Source: an uncultured Collinsella sp.
GTDB lineage: Bacteria > Actinomycetota > Coriobacteriia > Coriobacteriales > Coriobacteriaceae
Direction: 5' to 3'
DNA length: 27,023 bases
Assembly: GCA_902469555.1 (NCBI GenBank)
Contig: CABRDB010000051.1
Location: 1 to 27,023 of the forward strand
Part shown: piece after piece, positions 1-6,814 of the stretch
Position numbering within the stretch: position 1 is the stretch's first letter
How the letters are laid out: the number at the start of each line of letters is the position of its first letter
Position numbers and translations under genes: made by a program
Notes under the pieces: model-generated
What the model was told of the DNA's origin: nothing
Seen by the model: the letters and a program-made list of their open reading frames with translations, nothing else
Database searches by the model: none

Positions 1-113
1 GCAAAGGAAAGCACTTAATGTGCTTTCCGTCTTGTGCAGGACTGTAGAGCAGCAAACTTAAACAGCGGGCCGCCCGTTCCGGGAATCTGCCCCCGCGCAC
101 AGAAGGGGATTCC
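1..113. repeat. Palindromic repeat element, copy 1 (left part cut by window edge)
   Basis: This copy keeps the central hairpin GGAAAGCAC (6-14), loop TTAAT, GTGCTTTCC (20-28), then the conserved core AGGACTGTAGAGC (38-50) and a right arm starting CAAACTTAA at 53. The left arm would lie before base 1. The hairpin carries an A-T pair where copies 2 and 3 carry G-C, so both sides have changed together. The right arm resembles that of copy 2 and differs from that of copy 3. Function is unknown; it may be a structured RNA or a MITE-like palindrome. Confidence 0.8.
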
Positions 114-117
114 TTTT
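82..117 (+). terminator. Terminator-like hairpin at the end of repeat copy 1
   Basis: GGAATC with CCCC (82-94) can pair with GGGGATTCC (105-113) and is followed by TTTT. The 5' half overlaps the right arm of the palindromic repeat, so the two pairings could exclude each other. Copy 2 has a related sequence at 2119-2154. It may simply end transcription of a gene left of the window. Confidence 0.5.
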
Positions 118-152
118 GCCAAAAAGGGACAGGTTTATTTTGGTAGGTTTTT
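117..152. repeat. Left inverted repeat flanking the sigma-factor locus
   Basis: A 36-nt segment containing GGGACAGGTTTATTTTGG is the reverse complement of 1925-1960 with about two mismatches. The pair encloses the sigma factor gene and its partner. It could be the boundary of a mobile cassette or one of many dispersed intergenic repeats; no transposase lies inside. Confidence 0.75.
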
Positions 153-241
153 CCTGCTTGGATTTGAAACATTTCGTTCGGCCAAAGCGTATCTATGGTG
201 AGGGCCTCATCGAGAACCATTAATGTCACCGGGAGGTGATT

Positions 242-760
242 ATGGAAGAACAAGCTTTTAGACAGGCGGTCGAAGACCACCGGGATGTCGTGTTTCGGAT
301 CGCATTGACGTATCTGCGTGATCGCGCTGACGCCGACGATGTCGCTCAAGACGTCTTTCTTAAGTTGCTCAAAAGCGACGCGCAATTTGAAAACTGGGAG
401 CATCTTCGTCGATGGCTTATCCGGGTCACGATCAATGAATGTAAATCTCTCTTTCGAAAGCCGTGGAGGCGCGTGGAGGATATTGAGAATCTGGCCGATT
501 CGCTTTCGACGGCGCAGGAGGAGACCAAGGCGGTCCTGTCAGACGTTATGCGACTTCCGGAGCGATTCCGTATTCCTATCGTGCTCTATTACTATCTGGG
601 CTTCTCGACTTCAGAGATTGCCGAGTTACTGCATGTGCCAGCCGCGACCGTTCGAACGCGTTTAGCTCGCGGTCGATCGAAGCTCAAATTCATCCTAGAG
701 GAGGGCGACCGTGAAATCCAACCAAATCAAGCAGGCCTTCGAGTCCGTCCAAGCCGATAG
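242..760 (+). CDS. ECF-type RNA polymerase sigma factor
   Basis: A 172-residue sigma-70 family protein of the extracytoplasmic-function type, which directs RNA polymerase to a small stress or envelope regulon. Region 2 lies at about residues 10-75 (YLRDRADADDVAQDVFLKLL is the typical core-binding and -10 recognition helix). Region 4 lies at about 105-160, with LPERFRIPIVLYYYLG followed by a helix-turn-helix around SEIAELLHVPAATVRTRLAR. The ATG at 242 is chosen over the GTG at 236 because GGAGG at 232-236 is then correctly spaced. Its 3' end overlaps the next gene by 50 nt, so the two are probably translationally coupled. The partner membrane protein is a likely regulator. The ECF subgroup cannot be settled by eye. 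Confidence 0.93.
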   Translation: MEEQAFRQAVEDHRDVVFRIALTYLRDRADADDVAQDVFLKLLKSDAQFENWEHLRRWLIRVTINECKSLFRKPWRRVEDIENLADSLSTAQEETKAVLSDVMRLPERFRIPIVLYYYLGFSTSEIAELLHVPAATVRTRLARGRSKLKFILEEGDREIQPNQAGLRVRPSR

Positions 761-1787
761 CGATCTTGCTGACCGTGTTCTTTATGCCGCTGCTGGTGAG
801 CCGCTTCGCCGAAAGGGTCACGCGAAGCCTCTGTATGTTGCCGTGATCGGATGCCTTGCCGGAGTGCTGGCGACCGGAGGGGTCGCCTACGCCGTCGTCA
901 ATTCCAGTTATTTTGCCTCTGCCTGGGGAAACCATGGCAACGGAGAGTCCGTTACCTGGACAAATGGCGGCTCGTCGGGGACGAAATATACCTACACCAG
1001 AGAGTTTGGTGATGGTATCGCGCCCCAAAGCTTGGAGGGTTCAGTACAGAAGGTCAATCTGTCCGTCGAGGGCAACGGCTATACACTCGACATTCATGAT
1101 ATGGCTATCGATAAAAGCGGTTGCGGTGCCGTGACGTTTACGTTGTCCAATCCAAATGGTGTTAACTACTACAAGCCGGCAGCAGAGACTGGCGAACTTG
1201 TTCTCTATGGTGAAGAAGAACAAGGCATCGGCACGCCCAGCATGAACTTCGGCGAGGAATGGGCTGACACACGCTGCACAATTGACAAGGACACATCAAG
1301 CGACACGGTCATTAACGGCACAATGTACTTTGCCTCATGGAATCGCGATCGAGATTTAGGACATGCTGTCACCTGGAATATCAGCTGGACGGAGGGCGAA
1401 GGTGAGGATGCGAAGCATGTCGAGGCATCGACACCCGAGTTTAGCGTCGGAGCGTACGTCGATACAAAGGAGCTCCGCTCCGACGACTCGCCTCTTGAGA
1501 TTAGCCCGTTTTCCATCCAGACGCACATCGATGATCTGGGCATTGACGCAGTCACGAAAAAGTTGACCGTTACCTACAAGGATGGATCGGAGCAGATTAT
1601 CGAAGATGACGACGCAGGGGCGTACAATTTCTATGTTTCGATGGCGCGCAATAGCGGAGAGAACATTTGGGTGCCAACGAAGTTGATTGATGTCGATCAA
1701 GTGGTCTCGGTAACCCTCGAGGGCGCGAGGTACACATCAACGGGGGAGACCGAAACGAAAGTACCCTTTACCATCGTCTATTCGTAA
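711..1787 (+). CDS. Single-pass membrane protein, putative regulator of the ECF sigma factor (DUF4179-like)
   Basis: A 358-residue protein with a short cytoplasmic N-terminus of about 40 residues, one hydrophobic segment at about 41-63 and a large extracellular domain rich in Ser, Thr, Asp and Glu. Membrane proteins of this layout, often labelled DUF4179, are common beside ECF sigma genes in Firmicutes and act as, or are presumed to be, anti-sigma factors. The family assignment is from layout and memory. The N-terminal part has no zinc-binding HxxxCxxC motif. Two cysteines outside the membrane (C138, C189) could form a disulfide. The GTG start at 711 follows GAGGAGGG at 699-706 and lies inside the sigma gene. 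A strong terminator follows 6 bp after the stop. The signal sensed cannot be read from the sequence. Confidence 0.75.
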   Translation: MKSNQIKQAFESVQADSDLADRVLYAAAGEPLRRKGHAKPLYVAVIGCLAGVLATGGVAYAVVNSSYFASAWGNHGNGESVTWTNGGSSGTKYTYTREFGDGIAPQSLEGSVQKVNLSVEGNGYTLDIHDMAIDKSGCGAVTFTLSNPNGVNYYKPAAETGELVLYGEEEQGIGTPSMNFGEEWADTRCTIDKDTSSDTVINGTMYFASWNRDRDLGHAVTWNISWTEGEGEDAKHVEASTPEFSVGAYVDTKELRSDDSPLEISPFSIQTHIDDLGIDAVTKKLTVTYKDGSEQIIEDDDAGAYNFYVSMARNSGENIWVPTKLIDVDQVVSVTLEGARYTSTGETETKVPFTIVYS

Positions 1788-1792
1788 GGTCT

Positions 1793-1825
1793 AGGCCGCT
1801 TCCCAAGAGGGGAAGCGGCCTTTTT
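1793..1825 (+). terminator. Rho-independent terminator of the sigma-factor operon
   Basis: An 11-bp perfect stem, GGCCGCTTCCC (1794-1804) with GGGAAGCGGCC (1810-1820), has a 5-nt loop and is followed by TTTTT. It lies 6 bp after the stop of the membrane protein gene. Confidence 0.95.
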
Positions 1826-1924
1826 AGCGTTAAATGGGCGGTTAGATTGAACGCTATTTGTCTGATTCTCGGAAGAACGTGGCAAATGGATGCGGATCAC
1901 CGTGAAGAGCGACGTTTCCCCAGA

Positions 1925-1960
1925 TAAAACCGACCAAAATAAACCTGTCCCGTTTTGGCA
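1925..1960. repeat. Right inverted repeat flanking the sigma-factor locus
   Basis: This is the reverse-complement partner of 117-152, about 34 of 36 positions matching, centred on AATAAACCTGTCCC. With repeat copy 2 just downstream it makes up much of the 543-bp gap between 1788 and 2330. Confidence 0.75.
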
Positions 1961-1986
1961 GGTAACGTTGCCCCGACGAGCGCGTC

Positions 1987-2124
1987 GGATCCCCGGCCCG
2001 GGCGGCGCGGGGTTAAGTTTGTCGCGAGTTCCGCACGAGCCGGAGAGCACTTAATGTGCTCTCCGTGCGAGCCAGGACTGTAGAGCAGCAAACTTAAAAC
2101 CTGGGCCGCCCGGTCCGGGGATCC
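1987..2124. repeat. Palindromic repeat element, copy 2
   Basis: The left arm (1987-2021, beginning GGATCCCCGG and ending TTAAGTTTG) pairs with the right arm (2089-2124) over about 30 positions with a small internal mismatch. Between them lie the conserved TCGCGAGTTCCGCAC, the central hairpin GGAGAGCAC (2042-2050), TTAAT, GTGCTCTCC (2056-2064), and AGGACTGTAGAGC (2074-2086). The tail after the right arm (2119-2154) again resembles a terminator stem followed by TTTT. It lies about 85 bp before the rpsL promoter. A separate perfect hairpin, CCGACG and CGTCGG, lies just before it at 1973-1988. Confidence 0.85.
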
Positions 2125-2184
2125 TCCCAAGCGCACAGGAGGGGATTCCTTTTGTGTAGGCTTTGCGGAAATATAGCTATTTTG

Positions 2185-2203
2185 GGATACGCCCGGCGGC
2201 GTG
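2185..2203 (+). promoter_or_regulatory. Shared dyad motif upstream of rpsL (ATACG-N8-CGTGG)
   Basis: The stretch GGATACGCCCGGCGGCGTG closely matches sequences before rplC (19457) and rplB (21322). In all three, a half-site ATACG or ACACG is separated by 8 nt starting CCCG from CGTGT or CGTGG. Here it lies directly upstream of the -35 box, a good place for an activator site. The function is inferred. Confidence 0.5.
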
Positions 2204-2208
2204 GTCTG

Positions 2209-2237
2209 TTGACGGCACAGCTAACGGCACGTATCCT
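2209..2237 (+). promoter_or_regulatory. Probable rpsL operon promoter
   Basis: TTGACG (2209-2214) and TATCCT (2232-2237) are separated by exactly 17 nt, a good match to a primary-sigma promoter. The transcript would carry a leader of about 85 nt with a 5-bp hairpin AGGGG (2257-2261) and CCCCT (2270-2274). Confidence 0.65.
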
Positions 2238-2330
2238 ATCGAACTGCGTGTTTCGTAGGGGGATGCTGACCCCTCGATTCAAGCCGTTGCACTTTACAGA
2301 AAGCTGGAATCATTCGAGAAGGAGTACGCT

Positions 2331-2708
2331 TTGCCTACTATTAACCAGCTGGTTCGCCAGGGCCGTCGTTCCGTGCCCAAGAAGTCCAAGAACGCTGCTC
2401 TGCAGCACAACTCCCAGAAGCGCGGCGTGTGCACCCGCGTCTTCACCACGAGCCCCAAGAAGCCGAACTCGGCTCTTCGTAAGGTTGCCCGTGTTCGCCT
2501 TGTCAACGGCATCGAAGTTACTGCTTACATCCCGGGTGAGGGCCACAACCTGCAGGAGCACTCCATCGTGCTCGTCCGCGGCGGTCGTGTCCGTGACCTC
2601 CCTGGTGTCCGTTATCACGTCATCCGTGGCGCCTACGACGCTGCTCCGGTCCAGAACCGTATGCAGGCCCGTTCCAAGTACGGTGCTAAGCGCCCCAAGG
2701 CTAAATAA
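2331..2708 (+). CDS. rpsL: 30S ribosomal protein S12
   Basis: S12 of 125 residues, part of the decoding centre of the small subunit. The family signature [11 protein letters not shown] (41-51) and [10 protein letters not shown] (69-78) are intact, and the C-terminus [13 protein letters not shown] is typical. The start is TTG at 2331, supported by GAGAAGGAG about 7 nt upstream and by the standard PTINQLVR N-terminus. Lys43, a classic streptomycin-resistance site, is wild type. Residue 88 is Arg (codon CGT at 2592-2594) in GGRVRDLPG, where most bacteria have Lys; K88R is a known streptomycin-resistance change. It is the first gene of the str-type operon. Confidence 0.99.
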   Translation: MPTINQLVRQGRRSVPKKSKNAALQHNSQKRGVCTRVFTTSPKKPNSALRKVARVRLVNGIEVTAYIPGEGHNLQEHSIVLVRGGRVRDLPGVRYHVIRGAYDAAPVQNRMQARSKYGAKRPKAK

Positions 2709-2782
2709 GCCAGATAACGTTTTGATACTTTCGCCGTGTGCCGTCTTGAGCGCCGCACGGTAGACACTTAAGGAGATTTCAC

Positions 2783-3256
2783 ATGCCGCGTCGTGCAGCA
2801 GCTAATCGTCGTGAGGTTCAGCCTGACGCCGTTTACAACAACCGCCTGGTGACTCAGCTCATCAACAAGGTCCTTCTTGACGGCAAGAAGGCCACCGCTG
2901 AGCGCATCGTTTACACCGCTTTCGAGATCGTTGCCGAGAAGTCCGAGGGTGGCGACGCTCTCGCTACCTTCAAGAAGGCTATGGACAACGTCAAGCCCAC
3001 GCTCGAGGTTAAGCCCAAGCGTGTCGGTGGCGCTACCTATCAGGTCCCGATGGAGGTCAACTCCCGTCGTTCCACCGCTCTGGGTATCCGCTGGATCGTC
3101 AACTTCTCCCGCGCTCGCAAGGAGAAGACCATGGCCGAGCGTCTCGCCAACGAGATCCTCGACGCTTCCAACGGCCTGGGCGCTTCCGTCAAGAAGCGTG
3201 AGGACGTCTTCAAGATGGCCGAGGCCAACCGCGCGTTCTCTCACTATCGTTGGTAA
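2783..3256 (+). CDS. rpsG: 30S ribosomal protein S7
   Basis: S7 of 157 residues, the primary 16S rRNA binding protein that nucleates the head of the small subunit and contacts the E site. It shows the family pattern: MPRR N-terminus, [22 protein letters not shown], the central VGGATYQVP loop (about 82-90) and [15 protein letters not shown]. It ends AFSHYRW, the common 156-residue form. AAGGAGA lies 7 nt before the ATG. In E. coli, S7 represses its own operon by binding between rpsL and rpsG. The 74-nt gap here (2709-2782) contains GCCGTGTGCCG and CGCCGCACGG, which can pair partly, so a similar control is possible. Confidence 0.99.
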   Translation: MPRRAAANRREVQPDAVYNNRLVTQLINKVLLDGKKATAERIVYTAFEIVAEKSEGGDALATFKKAMDNVKPTLEVKPKRVGGATYQVPMEVNSRRSTALGIRWIVNFSRARKEKTMAERLANEILDASNGLGASVKKREDVFKMAEANRAFSHYRW

Positions 3257-3275
3257 GTTAAGGTAAGGAACTAAC

Positions 3276-5375
3276 ATGGCTAAGCCTAAGTACAAGCTTT
3301 CCGATACCCGTAACATCGGCATCATGGCTCACATCGATGCCGGTAAGACCACCACGACCGAGCGTATTCTTTACTACACCGGTAAGACCCACAAGATCGG
3401 TGAGGTCCATGAGGGCGCTGCCACCATGGACTGGATGGTTCAGGAGCAGGAGCGCGGCGTAACCATTACCTCCGCTGCTACCACGTGCTTCTGGAACAAG
3501 GACGGTAAGGACTACCGCATCCAGATCATCGACACCCCGGGCCACGTTGACTTCACCGCCGAGGTCGAGCGCTGCCTGCGCGTCCTCGATGGCGCTGTCG
3601 CCGTCTTCGACGCCGTTGCCGGCGTTCAGCCCCAGTCTGAGACCGTTTGGCGTCAGGCTTCTACCTTCAACGTCCCCCGCATCGCTTTCATCAACAAGTA
3701 TGACCGCGTGGGCGCTGACTTCTTCAACGCTATCGAGACCATGAAGGATCGTCTCGACGCCAACGCCGTGGCCGCTCAGGTCCCGATGGGCGCCGAGGAC
3801 AACTTCTGGGGCGTCATCGACCTGGTCACCATGACTGCATGGGACTTCAAGGCCGACGAGAAGGGTATGACCTACCCCGAGCCGATGGACGAGATCCCGG
3901 CTGAGTTTGCCGACATCGCTGCCACCAAGCGCGAGGAGCTCCTCGACGCTGCTGCCAGCTTTGACGACGAGCTCATGGAGAAGATCCTCATGGAGGAGGA
4001 CTTCACCGTCGAGGAGCTCAAGGCTGCTCTGCGCAAGGGCGTTCTGGCCAACGAGCTCAACCTCGTCTTCGTGGGTTCCGCCTACAAGAACAAGGGCGTT
4101 CAGGAGCTGCTCGACGCTGTCGTCGACTACCTGCCCAGCCCGCTTGACGTCGAGGCCGTCACCGGTACCGATCCGGACACCGGCGAGGAGATCGAGCGTC
4201 ATCCTTCCTTCGACGAGCCCTTCTCCGGCCTGGTCTTCAAGATCATGACCGACCCGTTCGTCGGTAAGCTCACCTACGTCCGCGTTTACTCCGGCCGCGC
4301 CGAGTCCGGCTCCTACGTTGTCAACGCTTCCAACGGTCAGCGCGAGCGCCTCGGCCGCATCCTCGAGATGAACGCCGCCGAGCGTATCGACCGTGACGAC
4401 GCTGCCGCCGGCGACATCGTCGCTTGCGTCGGCTTCAAGAACTCCACCACCGGTGACACCCTGTGCGCCGAGGGCAAGGAGATCGTCCTCGAGAAGATTG
4501 AGTTCGCTAAGCCCGTTATTGACGTTGCCATCGAGCCCAAGACCAAGGCCGAGCAGGACAAGATGTCCCTGGCTCTGACCAAGCTCGCCGAGGAGGACCC
4601 GACCTTCCAGGTGTCCACCAACCACGAGACCGGCCAGACCATCATCGCCGGCATGGGCGAGCTGCACCTCGAGATCATCGTCGACCGTCTGCTCCGCGAG
4701 TTCAAGGTTGACGCTAACGTCGGTAAGCCCCAGGTTGCCTACCGCGAGACCGCCGGTCACGACGTCGAGAAGGCTGAGGGCAAGTTCGTCCGTCAGTCCG
4801 GCGGTCGCGGTCAGTACGGCCACGCCGTCATCAAGCTCGAGAAGATGGAGGAGGGCTTCGGCTACGAGTTCGTCAACGCTATCGTCGGCGGCGTCGTGCC
4901 CAAGGAGTACATCCCGTCCATCGACAAGGGCATCCAGGAGGCCCTGAACACCGGTGTTATCGCCGGCTTCCCGGTCCTCGACGTTAAGGTCACCCTGTTC
5001 GACGGTTCTTACCACGAGGTCGACTCCTCCGAGGCCGCCTTTAAGATCGCCGGTTCCATGGCTATCAAGGACGCTCTCAAGAAGTCCGATCCGCAGCTGC
5101 TCGAGCCGATCATGGCTGTCGAGGTCGAGACCCCCGAGCAGTACATGGGCGACGTTATGGGCAACCTCTCCGGTCGCCGCGGCAAGATCGAGGGCATGGA
5201 GGATCGCAAGAACAGCAAGCTCATCCGTGCCAAGGTGCCGCTGGGCGAGATGTTCGGTTACGCTACCGACCTTCGCTCCCAGACCCAGGGCCGTGCATCC
5301 TACACGATGCAGTTCGACTCTTATGAGCCCGCGCCCAAGTCCATCGTGGACGAGGTCATGAGCAAGAACGCCTAA
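3276..5375 (+). CDS. fusA: Elongation factor G
   Basis: EF-G of 699 residues, the GTPase that drives translocation and, with RRF, ribosome recycling. The G domain is clear: G1 AHIDAGKT (18-25), G2 RGVTITSA (60-67), G3 DTPGH (86-90), G4 NKYD (140-143). G4 usually reads NKMD, so Tyr142 is a small oddity that still fits the NKxD consensus. Domain II starts near residue 300, domain III contains GMGELHLEI, domain IV contains [20 protein letters not shown], and domain V contains GRRGKIEGM. The start ATG at 3276 follows AAGGAA. The gene is followed after 61 nt by rpsJ; tuf, normally between fusA and rpsJ, is missing. Confidence 0.99.
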   Translation: MAKPKYKLSDTRNIGIMAHIDAGKTTTTERILYYTGKTHKIGEVHEGAATMDWMVQEQERGVTITSAATTCFWNKDGKDYRIQIIDTPGHVDFTAEVERCLRVLDGAVAVFDAVAGVQPQSETVWRQASTFNVPRIAFINKYDRVGADFFNAIETMKDRLDANAVAAQVPMGAEDNFWGVIDLVTMTAWDFKADEKGMTYPEPMDEIPAEFADIAATKREELLDAAASFDDELMEKILMEEDFTVEELKAALRKGVLANELNLVFVGSAYKNKGVQELLDAVVDYLPSPLDVEAVTGTDPDTGEEIERHPSFDEPFSGLVFKIMTDPFVGKLTYVRVYSGRAESGSYVVNASNGQRERLGRILEMNAAERIDRDDAAAGDIVACVGFKNSTTGDTLCAEGKEIVLEKIEFAKPVIDVAIEPKTKAEQDKMSLALTKLAEEDPTFQVSTNHETGQTIIAGMGELHLEIIVDRLLREFKVDANVGKPQVAYRETAGHDVEKAEGKFVRQSGGRGQYGHAVIKLEKMEEGFGYEFVNAIVGGVVPKEYIPSIDKGIQEALNTGVIAGFPVLDVKVTLFDGSYHEVDSSEAAFKIAGSMAIKDALKKSDPQLLEPIMAVEVETPEQYMGDVMGNLSGRRGKIEGMEDRKNSKLIRAKVPLGEMFGYATDLRSQTQGRASYTMQFDSYEPAPKSIVDEVMSKNA

Positions 5376-5436
5376 GTTCGAGCTCCCTGTTACGTAATCC
5401 TGCGAGAACATCTCTCGCACTCTTTGGAGGTTTAAG

Positions 5437-5745
5437 TTGGCTACCCAGAAGATCCGCATTCGCCTCAAGGGCTATGATCACGAGGTCGTCGATCAGTCCG
5501 CGAAGCTCATCGTCGAGACCGCTCAGAAGACCGGCGCTCGCGTTTCCGGTCCTGTCCCCCTGCCCACCGAGCGCAACCTGTACACGGTTATCCGCTCGCC
5601 GCACGTGAACAAGGACTCCCGTGAGCAGTTCGAGATGCGCACCCACAAGCGCCTCATCGACATCCTCGACCCCACCTCGGGCACCGTTGATTCGCTTATG
5701 CGTCTCGACCTCCCCGCTGGCGTCGACATCGACATCAAGCTCTAA
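5437..5745 (+). CDS. rpsJ: 30S ribosomal protein S10
   Basis: S10 of 102 residues, a head protein of the small subunit and, in E. coli, the NusE partner of NusB in antitermination. It shows [66 protein letters not shown] in order along the chain, and a C-terminus VDIDIKL. The start is TTG at 5437 with TTTGGAGG about 8 nt upstream. In most bacteria rpsJ heads the S10 operon with rplC next. Here it ends the str operon: a strong terminator follows 22 bp after the stop, and rplC lies about 13.9 kb further on. Confidence 0.99.
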   Translation: MATQKIRIRLKGYDHEVVDQSAKLIVETAQKTGARVSGPVPLPTERNLYTVIRSPHVNKDSREQFEMRTHKRLIDILDPTSGTVDSLMRLDLPAGVDIDIKL

Positions 5746-5767
5746 GCGATATCGCTCATAGCTTACA

Positions 5768-5807
5768 GAGCCCCGCTGCCATTACGGTAGCGGGGCTCTT
5801 TTGTTTT
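5768..5807 (+). terminator. Rho-independent terminator after rpsJ
   Basis: GAGCCCCGCTGCC (5768-5780) pairs with GGTAGCGGGGCTC (5786-5798), followed by TTTTGTTTT. It cleanly separates rpsJ from the fatty-acid block. The convergent birA gene ends just beyond it. Confidence 0.95.
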
Positions 5808-5861
5808 GCATGATGGGTTTTGACCGCCTGGTAATGCTGCTGAGTAGGTGGCTGCGGCGCC

Positions 5862-6638
5862 CTATTCGCTCACGGGACGCAGCGATGCCTCCTCAAAATG
5901 GAAGGATCGCAAGTCGTCTTCCGTTTCGATGCACGCGCGACCAAAGGCATCAACGGTTTTAAAGATGCCGCGTGCCAGCTCGTCTCCAGCGGGTGAGCGG
6001 GCGATAACGTGCTTCCCAATCCAATTGAGGTGAGCGATATATTCGTCGTGGACGGGCGCGAGCGGACCGGCGTCTTTTTCCTTGGCGTTGAGGCGCTCTG
6101 CCCAGGCATCTACAGCGTCTATAACTGCGTGATAGACCTCATCGAGGAGCATGTCGACGGCAGGAACGTTCTCGTTAAGGTCCGAGAGACCGATTGCCGG
6201 CAAGCCGCCATCGGGCACCTCTTGGGGCGCATAGTTCACATTGACGCCAATGCCACATACGGCGAAAGGTTTGCCTTCGTTATCGCGTGCGGCCTCGACC
6301 AGAATGCCGCCGAGTTTGCGTTCACGTGCGACCAGGTCGTTGGGCCATTTGAGGCCAATATCGTTTGCAAGACCCTGTTTTTCGAGCGCCTCGAGCACCG
6401 CTAGGCCGCTGACGGCGGCAAGACCAGAGAACTTTGCAGGATTAACGCATGGGCGCAGGACAATCGAAAGCAATAAGTTGCCGACGGTTGAGTCCCACTT
6501 GTGCCCGCGCCGGCCACGTCCTGCTGTTTGAGCCCGGGCGGCAAGTCCTGTGCCGTGCGGCGCTCCCTGTTTTCCTGCTTCGAGCAGGTCATCGTTGGTC
6601 GATCCGGTTACGTCGACTATCGTTAATTTGGCATCCAT
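5862..6638 (-). CDS. birA: Biotin-[acetyl-CoA carboxylase] ligase
   Basis: A 258-residue biotin protein ligase that makes biotinyl-AMP and attaches biotin to the lysine of AccB, encoded in the divergent cluster at 12019. Visible motifs are GSTN (12-15), the biotin/AMP loop GRGRRG (40-45), KWPND (97-101), KLGGILVE (108-115) and GIGVNVN. A C-terminal SH3-like domain follows. The reading frame is open upstream to 6719, but the ATG at 6638 is chosen because AAGGAGGT lies about 10 nt before it and homologous catalytic domains begin here. It lacks the N-terminal winged-helix domain of E. coli BirA, so it is probably a pure enzyme and not a repressor. It diverges from fabH across about 180 bp. Confidence 0.95.
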   Translation of the reverse strand: MDAKLTIVDVTGSTNDDLLEAGKQGAPHGTGLAARAQTAGRGRRGHKWDSTVGNLLLSIVLRPCVNPAKFSGLAAVSGLAVLEALEKQGLANDIGLKWPNDLVARERKLGGILVEAARDNEGKPFAVCGIGVNVNYAPQEVPDGGLPAIGLSDLNENVPAVDMLLDEVYHAVIDAVDAWAERLNAKEKDAGPLAPVHDEYIAHLNWIGKHVIARSPAGDELARGIFKTVDAFGRACIETEDDLRSFHFEEASLRPVSE

Positions 6639-6733
6639 TATGGCTGCCACCTCCTTAATGAATAAGTGAATAACGCAATGGTCTCGAGAGATAGACACAA
6701 TGTGAAGCCTTTGTCGCATTTGGACAATTTAAT

Positions 6734-6799
6734 GTTAACACGTCAACAACGACAAAATTGCGCTATCCTCTCTTGGTCGATGTAAACACGTCAACAACG
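6734..6799. promoter_or_regulatory. Direct repeat, candidate operator between birA and fabH
   Basis: GTTAACACGTCAACAACG (6734-6751) and GTAAACACGTCAACAACG (6782-6799) differ at one position and start 48 bp apart. The second ends a few bases before the fabH ribosome binding site. A TATCCT box (6764-6769) lies between them. On the other strand each contains TTGTTGACGTGTT, which includes a -35-like TTGACG, so a promoter role towards birA is a rival reading. The location suggests control of the fatty-acid operon. Confidence 0.55.
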
Positions 6800-6814
6800 C
6801 AAAGGAGGTTAGTG

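Noticed and set aside
1..2124. The repeated hairpins as a CRISPR array
   Set aside because: Copies lie kilobases apart with genes between them; there is no regular spacing, no spacer series and no cas gene.
2152..2763. Alternative plus-strand frame over rpsL
   Set aside because: It covers the rpsL promoter and runs out of frame through a certain S12 gene. The Ser/Arg-rich product is typical of a shifted frame.
3258..5468. Long minus-strand reading frame opposite fusA (736 codons)
   Set aside because: It is the antisense of EF-G. The strong codon bias of fusA leaves few stops on the other strand. The product is a low-complexity Leu/Val/Gly/Asp chain without any family motif.
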